Shown in pieces: positions 1 through 7,975 of a stretch of DNA of 55,935 nucleotides (its first letter is position 1; every line of letters begins with the position of its first letter). This stretch comes from an uncultured Verrucomicrobiota bacterium. GTDB taxonomy: Bacteria; Verrucomicrobiota; Verrucomicrobiia; Opitutales; Seribacteraceae. The position numbers and the translations under genes were made by a program. Location of the stretch: assembly GCA_902569115.1 (NCBI GenBank), contig CACFTI010000012.1:1-55935 (forward strand). Direction: 5' to 3'. Under the pieces are notes generated by a model. It was not told the origin of the DNA. It saw only the letters and a program-made list of their open reading frames with translations, and made no database searches.

Positions 1-564
1 CTGCACACACTTGACGAAATCTTCCCCACCCAGCAAGCGATCTCGGATTAAAAGAATTTCTTTTTCAGCATTTTCAAATTCCTCATCAGAAGAAGCCTTT
101 TTAAGAATATGGGAAGCGGAGACCATCTCTTCGCTGGTAAAAAGATCAGGACGGCTATCGTAATACTCCCGGGCTTCTTCTTCTGTTGGGATATCACAGG
201 ATGATTCATCCTCAAGCAGTCGGTTATAACGTAACTGAGCGAGAATTTCTCGCCTGAGATCATCACGGTCTTTAATGGCTGGATGCTTTGCCTTTTCGAT
301 CGCTTTCTTCCCCCCGTTTTCGCCCATCCACCGTTTCATCCCTTTGTTCACTTCCTCCGGGTCTATTTGATATTTACGGCGATTGCTCTCCTGAGCCATC
401 AAAGACTGATCAATCATTCTTTCCTTTGCCAAGTCTATGGCCGCCAACTGAATGACTTCCTGCGGTTTCCCCTGCATTCCTCTCGCAACCTGTTCATACA
501 GGGACTGAGCCTGTCTTTCAATCGCCCACGACGGAATTACCTGATCATTAACCTTTATCGCCAT
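1..564 (-). CDS. PpiC/SurA-type parvulin peptidyl-prolyl isomerase, cut at the left edge
   Basis: The reading frame opens with ATG at 562-564 on the minus strand and stays open for 188 codons to the window edge, so the C-terminus is missing. The first ~135 residues are charged and helical (it starts MAIKVNDQ), like the chaperone part of SurA/PpiD/NifM-type proteins. At about residue 148 comes 'VSASHILKKA', which matches the start of a parvulin domain ('xxHILVK'). There is no signal peptide, so a cytoplasmic prolyl isomerase/chaperone is more likely than a periplasmic SurA. The upstream purine run AAGAAAAAG is a weak ribosome site. It is transcribed away from the Fur-like gene. The family call is fairly sure; substrate and full length are unknown. 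Confidence 0.72.
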   Translation of the reverse strand, partial: MAIKVNDQVIPSWAIERQAQSLYEQVARGMQGKPQEVIQLAAIDLAKERMIDQSLMAQESNRRKYQIDPEEVNKGMKRWMGENGGKKAIEKAKHPAIKDRDDLRREILAQLRYNRLLEDESSCDIPTEEEAREYYDSRPDLFTSEEMVSASHILKKASSDEEFENAEKEILLIRDRLLGGEDFVKCVQ

Positions 565-637
565 TTTTAAAATTTACTTTTTCTTGAGGCTTCCGACAAG
601 AAGGAAGATATCCAATCTCACATTCGTCTCAATAAGT

Positions 638-666
638 TTGACCATCCATTAACATGCGCCTAGATT
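638..666 (+). promoter_or_regulatory. possible sigma70-type promoter for the Fur-like gene
   Basis: TTGACC (638-643) and TAGATT (661-666) are separated by exactly 17 bases, resembling -35 and -10 boxes (5/6 and 4/6 matches). If used, transcription would begin near 672-674, past the TTG start codon at 667. That would favour the in-frame GTG at 679 on a nearly leaderless mRNA. This is an inference from spacing only. Confidence 0.3.
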
Positions 667-1149
667 TTGAAAATATCCGTGAGCATCCCCCAAGAAACAT
701 TGGAAAGTTTTTCTGACTTTCTCGGCAGTAAAGGACTGCGCATGACCGATCAGCGGAGAGGAGTCTTTGAAGCCCTTTTTAAGCAAAGCGGTCACTTCAC
801 AGCCGAACAACTCCTGAAGGACGCACAGAATTTGGACGACACTGTTTCCAGGGCTACCGTTTATCGATGCCTACCGCTTCTGGTTGAAAGCGGTATAATC
901 CGTAAAATTGATGTCGGGCAGGAAAATAAATTCTACGCCCTGAATGGAATTTCCGAGACCTTTAAGGCTCAGGTCATTTGTTCAGACTGTGACAGAATCC
1001 ATGATGTTGATGCCCCCTTTATGGAATGGTACGGCAAAACGGTTTCCGAAAAATTGGGACTCGAGGTCAAAGATCAAAGATTACAAGTCCATGCAGAATG
1101 CCCTGAGTTCCGTAAAAATGGGAATTGTGCACAAATCCTTCAATCATGA
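667..1149 (+). CDS. Fur-family transcriptional regulator, atypical metal site
   Basis: A 160-aa protein with the Fur fold: N-terminal winged helix (recognition region about 60-78, 'SRATVYRCLPLLVESGII') and C-terminal dimerisation domain. Structural zinc cysteines are present as C105-x2-C108 and C145-x8-C154; the second pair is spaced wider than usual. The His-rich segment that precedes the first CxxC in Fur, Zur and PerR is missing: there is no histidine in residues 85-104. The sensory metal site is therefore altered or lost, and the inducer cannot be predicted. The frame is closed by TAG at 661, so the start is TTG 667 or GTG 679; an internal ATG at residue 26 would delete helix 1. Its TGA overlaps the nadA start (ATGA), implying translational coupling. 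Confidence 0.85.
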   Translation: MKISVSIPQETLESFSDFLGSKGLRMTDQRRGVFEALFKQSGHFTAEQLLKDAQNLDDTVSRATVYRCLPLLVESGIIRKIDVGQENKFYALNGISETFKAQVICSDCDRIHDVDAPFMEWYGKTVSEKLGLEVKDQRLQVHAECPEFRKNGNCAQILQS

Positions 1150-2135
1150 TTAAGGAAAACTCAGTTTCTCCCCCTCCCCTGCAATTGTTCCGTAATCAAC
1201 CGGAAAAGAAAACTCTCACGCAGGAACAGGAAGAAATTATTCGATTAAAGAGAGAAAAGAATGCCATTCTTCTCTGCCATAATTACCAAATCGAGCCAAT
1301 TCAGGAAGTGGCCGACTATGTGGGGGATTCCCTGGGTCTTGCCAGGCAGGCCGCATCAACCGATGCGGATATTATCGTATTTTGCGGCGTCCACTTCATG
1401 GCTGAAACCGCCAAAATCCTTAACCCTTCGAAAACGGTTCTACTGCCCGACCTTGATGCAGGCTGTTCACTTTCCGACTCTTGCCCCGCTGAGAAACTTG
1501 CTGAATATAAGTCCAACAATCCCGATACCTTTGTCGTTGCGTATGTAAACTGCTCCGCTGCGGTCAAAGCTTTGAGTGATGTTATCTGTACAAGTGGTAA
1601 TGCGGTACAAATCGTAAACCAAGTTCCTCAGGATAAAGAAATTCTTTTTGTTCCGGATCAGAATCTTGGACAGTGGGTCATTGGCCAAACCGGACGCAAA
1701 ATGAAACTATGGCCAGGTAGTTGTTATGCACATGTTTTGTTTACCAAAGAGTCCATTGAAAGATGCCGATTGGAATACCCGGATGCTCCTGTAGTTGCTC
1801 ACCCTGAATGTGTCCAAACGGTACGGGATCTTGCCGACGAAGTCTGTAGCACCGAAAAGATGGTTCACTACTGCAAAGACCACCCTTCGGATACCTTCAT
1901 CATTTTGACTGAGACTGGAATGATGCATCGTTTAACCCGTGAACTTCCGGATAAAGCCTTCATTGCCGGACCGACTGGTAACTGTGCCTGCAACGACTGC
2001 AGATTCATGAAAATGAATACCATTCCTAAATTACTGGAATGCCTGCAATCCGCTCAACCGGAGATATCGATGAAGCCAGACCTGATTGAAAAATCTAAGC
2101 TCCCTATTGAAAGAATGCTCCACTGGAGTAAATAA
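1146..2135 (+). CDS. nadA: quinolinate synthase NadA
   Basis: NadA condenses iminoaspartate with dihydroxyacetone phosphate to quinolinate in de novo NAD synthesis, using an oxygen-sensitive [4Fe-4S] cluster. From ATG 1146 the protein has 329 residues. Visible signatures are 'LLCHNYQ' (42-48), the cluster cysteine in 'DAGCSL' (C107), 'WPGSCYAH' (C193), and a third ligand in 'CACNDC' (280-285). 'TETGMMHRL' near 255-263 is also typical. I chose ATG 1146 rather than the in-frame ATG 1125 because it gives a 4-base ATGA overlap with the Fur-like gene and removes an unconserved extension. nadB and nadC are not nearby. Control by the coupled regulator is plausible but unproven. Confidence 0.95.
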   Translation: MIKENSVSPPPLQLFRNQPEKKTLTQEQEEIIRLKREKNAILLCHNYQIEPIQEVADYVGDSLGLARQAASTDADIIVFCGVHFMAETAKILNPSKTVLLPDLDAGCSLSDSCPAEKLAEYKSNNPDTFVVAYVNCSAAVKALSDVICTSGNAVQIVNQVPQDKEILFVPDQNLGQWVIGQTGRKMKLWPGSCYAHVLFTKESIERCRLEYPDAPVVAHPECVQTVRDLADEVCSTEKMVHYCKDHPSDTFIILTETGMMHRLTRELPDKAFIAGPTGNCACNDCRFMKMNTIPKLLECLQSAQPEISMKPDLIEKSKLPIERMLHWSK

Positions 2136-2164
2136 ATCAATTAGCGAGGAGAAGCTAGAAATTT

Positions 2165-4048
2165 TCAGTTTGCTTGTACTGGAATAGCACTTTTCGAATA
2201 AGCGATTTTTCCTTTTCCTGAAGATTTTTTTTCTGGGACATCAGGAAATGAAACAAGAAAATTATTTTCATCTATAAAATTAAAAAGGTAGTGAGTCGCC
2301 CCAGTTGGTACTTCTGCTTTTACCAAGTTACCGCTCAAATCTGCGGGCACTAAAAACCATTCTTCAGATTTTTTTCCCCCATTCAATGTGTAAGCCATTT
2401 GTGCACGCTTAACTTTTGCTCCGTTATCCTTGAACTTTGCCCAAGCTACATTGCCATTGATACCAGACTTAAGTCCAGTTGGGACATTCTCCTTATGAGC
2501 AAGATGGTTTTTATAATGTGGATTGAAATAAGGATATGACGCCTTCATCTCATTCAACTGCATAAAAAGTCTTTGTTTTAGATCCTTGGCTTTTTCGGGA
2601 AACTTCATGGCAAGATTCACAGACTCCTCAATATCGACGCGTTTCGGACTGGCAGGATAATTTTCATAAAGATTAAAAAGCTGCAGAGTCGGGCTATTCG
2701 GCATGTAGTTATAAATCAACTTCCATCCATTCACACGAATACTTGACTCTTGAGCAACTCCATGAGGGAAATGCCATATCATTGTATCCCGGACTTTCCC
2801 GTTTGTATCTTTCACTAGCTTGGCATTCCTCGGGTTTTGTTCAAGAAAAGTTCTTAAGTCACAACCATCTAGGGTTACTCCCTGAGGTAGCTTTGTATTG
2901 GTCCAACTTAGAATAGTAGGATAAAAATCAAGTCCGTTTACCATCACTTCGCTTTCTTGGCTACCGCGAATGGTAGGGCCAGTGATGATTAAAGGCACTC
3001 GCACTCCACCCTCTTCCAAATTAATCTTTCCACGATCCAAAGGATAGTTATCTGTGATAATTTCGTCCGGTACCTTTTCCATTCCTCCATTATCAGATGT
3101 GAAAATAATGTAAGTATTCTCGATCAATTTATGCCCCGGCCATCGAGGATCTTCCGTTTGAGCAAGGTGTGTAATAATCTGACCAATATAGTGATCGAAC
3201 ATTTCGACCATTGCACAATAGAAAGGGTTTTTTTGCCCGGCAAGCGGCCAGCCTTTTGGATCGGTTGGAAATTCCACCCCTAGCTTTCTACAATATTTCT
3301 CAAGAAGGAATTGGCTGCGCGAATGAATTGGCGTGTGCACAAGCCAAGCCGCGTAATATAAAAAGAAAGGATCCCTTTTGTTTTGCTCGATAAAATCAAT
3401 CGCATCCAAAGTCATTTGATCTTTGGGGAATCCATCTTTATCCAAACGATAAGGATCGTCAGCTGAATTCGTTGCAAATCCAGTCAAGCGGTGAGGTTTC
3501 ATTGCCCGACTCTCTCCCAGATCATGCCGCGTATAATCAAAACCCTGATCTTCGGGCTGAGGGAATGCATTGTGATCTATTGCCATGTGCCATTTCCCCG
3601 AATGCCCGGTCCTGTAACCATTCAATTTTAAAGCCTCCGCAATCGTAACTTCGGAGAGTTTCATTCTTCCACTATACCAAGGATCCATCAGCGGGTGGGC
3701 CGTTTTATTATAGGGAGTCGGTGGATGCCCACCCACTACATGAGTTTTCTGTAATACCGCTGGATGACGACCACTCATTATCGAGATCCGGGTCGGTGCG
3801 CATGTCGGTGCCGGTGAATAACCTTGGCGAAAAAGTACGCCTCTTTTTGCGAGAGAATCGATATTAGGAGTCTCCATGGGCGTGCGTTCGTCGATGTCAT
3901 AACAAGTCACATCCTGCCATCCTAGATCATCAGCTAGAATGAGTACTACATTGGGCCGAATTGGCCGATCTTTTGATGTTGCCGGTAATTTAGGCGATAT
4001 AAATGACAATAAAAACAGAAAGAATAGAAAATTTAAATTTTGTGGCAT
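2165..4048 (-). CDS. secreted Cys-type sulfatase with C-terminal beta-rich extension
   Basis: A 627-aa sulfatase of the alkaline-phosphatase superfamily. It has an N-terminal hydrophobic signal (residues 6-24), metal-binding 'ADDLG' (D40, D41) and the formylglycine motif C-x-P-x-R at C83-R87 (CAPTR), which needs FGE or anSME maturation. 'GKWHM' and 'TSDNGG' are further active-site landmarks. After the catalytic domain, about residues 530-605 form an extra segment ('YTLNGGKKSEEW...THYLFNFIDENN') that looks like a small beta domain seen at the end of some Planctomycetes/Verrucomicrobia sulfatases. It is divergent from the next sulfatase with only 54 bases between starts, suggesting shared control. 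It probably removes sulfate esters from marine polysaccharides; substrate unknown. No maturase gene lies in this window. Confidence 0.92.
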   Translation of the reverse strand: MPQNLNFLFFLFLLSFISPKLPATSKDRPIRPNVVLILADDLGWQDVTCYDIDERTPMETPNIDSLAKRGVLFRQGYSPAPTCAPTRISIMSGRHPAVLQKTHVVGGHPPTPYNKTAHPLMDPWYSGRMKLSEVTIAEALKLNGYRTGHSGKWHMAIDHNAFPQPEDQGFDYTRHDLGESRAMKPHRLTGFATNSADDPYRLDKDGFPKDQMTLDAIDFIEQNKRDPFFLYYAAWLVHTPIHSRSQFLLEKYCRKLGVEFPTDPKGWPLAGQKNPFYCAMVEMFDHYIGQIITHLAQTEDPRWPGHKLIENTYIIFTSDNGGMEKVPDEIITDNYPLDRGKINLEEGGVRVPLIITGPTIRGSQESEVMVNGLDFYPTILSWTNTKLPQGVTLDGCDLRTFLEQNPRNAKLVKDTNGKVRDTMIWHFPHGVAQESSIRVNGWKLIYNYMPNSPTLQLFNLYENYPASPKRVDIEESVNLAMKFPEKAKDLKQRLFMQLNEMKASYPYFNPHYKNHLAHKENVPTGLKSGINGNVAWAKFKDNGAKVKRAQMAYTLNGGKKSEEWFLVPADLSGNLVKAEVPTGATHYLFNFIDENNFLVSFPDVPEKKSSGKGKIAYSKSAIPVQAN

Positions 4049-4102
4049 GCAATGAATTCATATTAGTTGTAAGACCTTCTTCCAATCGAATAATATCTTA
4101 CA

Positions 4103-5605
4103 ATGAAATCGATTCTTTGCCTTCTGTTTTTTGCCGCGGTTTTGTTATATTCCAAAAAACCTAATATTATCCTTATCTTGACGGATGACCAAGGATACGG
4201 AGATATCCAAGCCCACGGTCACCCCTATCTCAAAACACCCAATATAAATCAACTTCGAACGGAAGGAGTAAGTTTTGACAATTTTTATGTCAGCCCATCA
4301 TGTTCTCCCACAAGAGCTGCACTGCTTACTGGCATGCATGAATTCCATAATGGTGTTACTCACACCATTGTACCCAGGCAACAACTTCACCAAGATGCGA
4401 TAATTCTCCCCCAGGTCCTCAAAAACGCTGGATATAAAACCGGCTTCATTGGAAAATGGCACCTGGGTAATAAGCCAGGACCCGAACAAAGAGGGTTTGA
4501 CTGGTGCTCCACTAATCAGGGGGGACCGCTCAAGCATTTTGATGCCACTTTCATCCGTAATCGTAAGCGAATAAAGACAACAGGATACCGGGAAGATATG
4601 TTTTTTGATGAGGCAATAAACTTCATAAATGAGGCAGGTACCAACTCATTCTTTTGCTACCTCGCAACTTATTCGCCGCACACTCCACTTGATGCCCCCG
4701 AAAGCTTTATCAAGCCTTTCCGGGAAGCTGGACTCAAAGAATCCCACGCCACCTATTTGGCCATGATTGAAAATATTGATTTCAATCTTGGACGATTGAT
4801 GAAATTTCTCAGGGAAACAGAAAGGGATAAGGATACCATTATCGTTATGATCAACGACAATGGAGTTACGGAAGGGCTGGATATCTACAATGCCAATATG
4901 CGTGGCCCGAAATGCTCAGCATGGGAAGGAGGTACCCGAGCGTTTTCTTTTTGGAGATGGCCCGGCAAATGGATGCCAAAAATCATGCATAACCTGACAG
5001 CTCATCTCGATGTTTTACCCACACTATGTCAGATAGCAGAGGCAAAGATACCCAAAACTTTAGAAAGTAAACTCGAAGGGTATAGTCTGGTTCCACTCCT
5101 TGAATCAAAGAAACAGACAATAGAGTGGAATCAAAATCGTATTCTTTATCACCATGTGGCCCGCTGGCCGAGTGGTTTTGCCGAAAAGCATAAATACGCG
5201 ATGGCTGGTGTTCGACAGGGAAATTACCTGATGCTAAGAAGCAATCATTGTGGCAATACAGATTGCCTTAAACACATGAGTCAGTGTATGGCACTCAGAG
5301 CGATCGAAAAAGGACGCACAGTCCATACATACTCCAACGGAACCGCCCAGTTCCATTGGGGTCTCAGTCCGCGGGATCAATGGGCATTATATGATGTCAA
5401 AACAGACCCGGGTTGCAGGAATGATCTACATAATGAGAAGAAAGATCTAATCGATCATTTGTCCCAAAAGTATGAAGCATGGTGGACAACAGTATATCCT
5501 TCAATGATCAAGGCAGGCGGAGACTTAGGAAGCCCTGATCAAGGTAGGCAGGCATCAAAGAGAGACAAGGGTTGGAAAAAAAGCAAAAGTACACCTGTCA
5601 AATAA
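4103..5605 (+). CDS. secreted Cys-type sulfatase (arylsulfatase A-like)
   Basis: A 500-aa sulfatase with a short signal sequence (residues 1-17), metal ligands in 'TDDQG' (D28, D29), and the formylglycine motif CSPTR at C67-R71. 'GKWHLG' and 'NDNG' supply other active-site residues. The C-terminal third contains several cysteines ('NHCGNTDCLKHMSQC'), which might form disulfides in the periplasm. It lacks the long beta extension of its divergent neighbour. Its stop lies one base from the stop of the convergent esterase gene, so there is no room for a separate terminator. The fold and secretion are clear; the sulfated substrate is not. Confidence 0.92.
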   Translation: MKSILCLLFFAAVLLYSKKPNIILILTDDQGYGDIQAHGHPYLKTPNINQLRTEGVSFDNFYVSPSCSPTRAALLTGMHEFHNGVTHTIVPRQQLHQDAIILPQVLKNAGYKTGFIGKWHLGNKPGPEQRGFDWCSTNQGGPLKHFDATFIRNRKRIKTTGYREDMFFDEAINFINEAGTNSFFCYLATYSPHTPLDAPESFIKPFREAGLKESHATYLAMIENIDFNLGRLMKFLRETERDKDTIIVMINDNGVTEGLDIYNANMRGPKCSAWEGGTRAFSFWRWPGKWMPKIMHNLTAHLDVLPTLCQIAEAKIPKTLESKLEGYSLVPLLESKKQTIEWNQNRILYHHVARWPSGFAEKHKYAMAGVRQGNYLMLRSNHCGNTDCLKHMSQCMALRAIEKGRTVHTYSNGTAQFHWGLSPRDQWALYDVKTDPGCRNDLHNEKKDLIDHLSQKYEAWWTTVYPSMIKAGGDLGSPDQGRQASKRDKGWKKSKSTPVK

Positions 5606-5606
5606 A

Positions 5607-7481
5607 TCACATATCCACCCAGCATAAATTTTTGAACTTGGGCGGTTTCCCTTTCCATGGACCACCTAACTTCTTGGGCGCTGCCTTTGATCCTCTTCCC
5701 GGCCTTAAAGTTTCTAGCTCATCCAAGCGTAATTCTTTTATTCCTTCCCAACTTTGAAGAGCTTCTCCTTCTGCGTTAGTAAAATCTGCGCATGTTAATT
5801 CGATTTTGGTGAAATACCCTTCCCGCTCAATGGAGATTTCAGTGGCATAGCTATCTATACCTACAACAACCTTATTTGCTTCTTCGACCAAAATCTCAAA
5901 ACTCAGCTTAGCATCACGGGGTGCCTTCCACACTGGGTCATAGATTTTATGCGTACGAAGACCCCACTTTTCAGGTTTGTAGGTAAACCATTCCTTTTGC
6001 CAATCATCCTTAAAATCTTCTATTGTATGCTCTGGTTCCATGGATACAAGAGGTTGTGATCTCTGCAAATCGGTTGGGCTGACAGTTTGCATCAAGGAGG
6101 AAAGCACAAAACGGTCTGCATTATACTCACCGTAATAATATCCTACCCCTGAAATTGGAGAAGGTAACCCGTAAGTGACATTTCCATATACCCACAGTGG
6201 ACTCTCAGATGAAAAAATCGGCAAGCGAGCTACCCATCTATCTCCTAATTTACTTGCTTTAACATGGTGCCAGAAACGGTTTTTAGTGTTATTTGAATTA
6301 TCTTTAGCACCGTCTACCTGGCCTTGTTGAGTGTAGAATATGTCAACTGAGAGCATATTACTTTCATCCACATCCAAACTGACTTCAGGTATTTGAGCCT
6401 TTGCCAGCAATAAGTTCAACTTGGGCGTATTCGGAAAAGAGAAGGTATCTTTCAAATATCGATCAAACCATAATTGAGTGAGCACTTCATATTCCGATGT
6501 ATCCTGATGATTATGATGGGGAGAACAAGAAATTCGCCACTCTCTACTCGGAATTTCGGAAATAGCAGTTTTCAAATCATTTATTCGACCGTGAAAGTCA
6601 TTGGATGGACTGAGAAAAACGATTGGGCAGGAAATCTTTTTTAAATTTGGCGGATCACTGACGGTAGCCAAATGCAATGGGTTCGAGGAATATCGATCAC
6701 TGATACCTCCACAGGATGGAGCAGCTGCCCTCACTCTTTGGTCGCTACCTGCTGTTAGAACAGTCAGCTTACCGCCCATGGAATGACCATAGATGCCCAT
6801 TTTACTTGGGTCTACTTGTGGCTGGCGTTCCAGAAAAGTCAGACCTCGCCTTGCCGCAAGTGCCACAAGGAACCAGGAATTATTCCGAGGAGACTCAACC
6901 GCGTCGATTGTCCAGTCTGCCACCGGAATCGAAGGAAATGCATCTTTTCCATAACGACTCGGGGCATGATAGGCATCCAAAGCTCCCCAATCGGTTGTAA
7001 GTTTATATTTGGAATTCTTTACTTCCCCATTCCAGAAAAGCTTAACTTCATCTGGAGACACTCGATACTGTGGTGCAGAAATCCGTCCAGCCCAAGCAAT
7101 CGAAAGAGTTGCATAACCCCGCTTTGCATTGGTCAGCGGTGCCTTGTAGTCAGCGTATTGCCCGCCCCCATGAATTTGTAAAAGCCCAGGTATTCTCTTC
7201 GCCCCCCTAGGGTATCCGTACACTCCTGCCATCATTGCTCGCTTACCCTTAAAAAGCCCAATCCTGAAACGTAAAACCTGCAAGATTACCCCATCATCTT
7301 CCCATTCTTTTAATATTTCCGTTTCAAGCGGTTCCAATCTCGGGTCAAACCCACTCCACATCTCCGAGTGATTTTGGGGGATTTTCGTTTTCTCTAAAAA
7401 AGGTAAAGTCTCTATGGTTTCACCATCCAAAAACGGCAATAAAATCCATGGTAAACATGTGAAAACAATTTTTGAAATCAT
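5607..7481 (-). CDS. secreted alpha/beta-hydrolase esterase (acetyl-xylan-esterase-like) with C-terminal beta domain
   Basis: A 624-aa protein with an N-terminal signal segment. The hydrolase core has an oxyanion-hole 'HGGG' (104-107), the nucleophile elbow 'GHSMGG' (S234), a probable acid residue D295 and a His cluster near 322-325 ('HHNH'). This matches dienelactone-hydrolase/acetyl-xylan-esterase relatives that deacylate sugars. The last ~220 residues are not hydrolase; they are beta-rich and end in a pattern ('ADFTNAEGEAL...ELRLDE...KNLCW') resembling carbohydrate-binding or galactose-binding-like modules. Together with the two sulfatases this suggests removal of acetyl and sulfate groups from a glycan. 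The C-terminal domain assignment is an inference. Confidence 0.8.
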   Translation of the reverse strand: MISKIVFTCLPWILLPFLDGETIETLPFLEKTKIPQNHSEMWSGFDPRLEPLETEILKEWEDDGVILQVLRFRIGLFKGKRAMMAGVYGYPRGAKRIPGLLQIHGGGQYADYKAPLTNAKRGYATLSIAWAGRISAPQYRVSPDEVKLFWNGEVKNSKYKLTTDWGALDAYHAPSRYGKDAFPSIPVADWTIDAVESPRNNSWFLVALAARRGLTFLERQPQVDPSKMGIYGHSMGGKLTVLTAGSDQRVRAAAPSCGGISDRYSSNPLHLATVSDPPNLKKISCPIVFLSPSNDFHGRINDLKTAISEIPSREWRISCSPHHNHQDTSEYEVLTQLWFDRYLKDTFSFPNTPKLNLLLAKAQIPEVSLDVDESNMLSVDIFYTQQGQVDGAKDNSNNTKNRFWHHVKASKLGDRWVARLPIFSSESPLWVYGNVTYGLPSPISGVGYYYGEYNADRFVLSSLMQTVSPTDLQRSQPLVSMEPEHTIEDFKDDWQKEWFTYKPEKWGLRTHKIYDPVWKAPRDAKLSFEILVEEANKVVVGIDSYATEISIEREGYFTKIELTCADFTNAEGEALQSWEGIKELRLDELETLRPGRGSKAAPKKLGGPWKGKPPKFKNLCWVDM

Positions 7482-7591
7482 TTAAATTTGAAAACAAAAA
7501 TCAGCCTCAAGGACAACGAAAGATAGAAAATTTCTTCGCTCTGATTGAAATCACGGTTGGCGAATAGAGAATTTTCAGTTACGAAAAAGTA

Positions 7592-7969
7592 ATGAATGAA
7601 GTAACCATTAAGGGGGAAATTAAGTTTGTGGATGAAGTTCGCGAATATGGAAATAACGGGTTTCGCAAACATCAAGTAGTCGTCGAAACAGGAGATGGCA
7701 GGTGGGACAACCCTGTACCGGTAGAATTTACTAAAGATGCAATTGAAAAGAGCCAGAGTCTTAAAATCGGTGATAAAGTCTCCATTGATGCACGCGTAAA
7801 CGGCAGAGAATGGACAGGTAAAGATGGTGTTACCAAGTGGTTCACATCAATCAATGGCTATAAGGTTGAAAAAGACGGTGGTCAAAGTGATGTTCCTGAC
7901 GAGCCTGATAGTTCATCTTTCGATACTTACGACGAGTACGATGATGGAGTCGAAGATGATGTCTTCTAA
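7592..7969 (+). CDS. DUF3127 OB-fold-like protein with SSB-like acidic tail
   Basis: A 125-aa protein matching the DUF3127 pattern of short OB-fold-like proteins found in Bacteroidetes and Verrucomicrobia: beta strands 'VTIKGEIKFVDEV', 'RKHQVVVETG', 'VPVEFTKDAI', 'KIGDKVSIDARVNGREW'. From about residue 93 it becomes disordered and acidic and ends DDGVEDDVF, resembling the acidic C-terminal peptide of single-stranded DNA-binding proteins (DDDIPF) that recruits repair enzymes. A role in binding single-stranded nucleic acid is therefore reasonable but unproven. It stands alone between a divergent esterase gene and a convergent DUF1080 gene; the 110-base upstream gap must hold its promoter. Confidence 0.75.
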   Translation: MNEVTIKGEIKFVDEVREYGNNGFRKHQVVVETGDGRWDNPVPVEFTKDAIEKSQSLKIGDKVSIDARVNGREWTGKDGVTKWFTSINGYKVEKDGGQSDVPDEPDSSSFDTYDEYDDGVEDDVF

Positions 7970-7975
7970 TCTCGT

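Noticed and set aside
283..570. 95-codon open frame on the plus strand
   Set aside because: It is the antisense shadow of the PpiC-like gene, whose minus-strand frame has clear family motifs.
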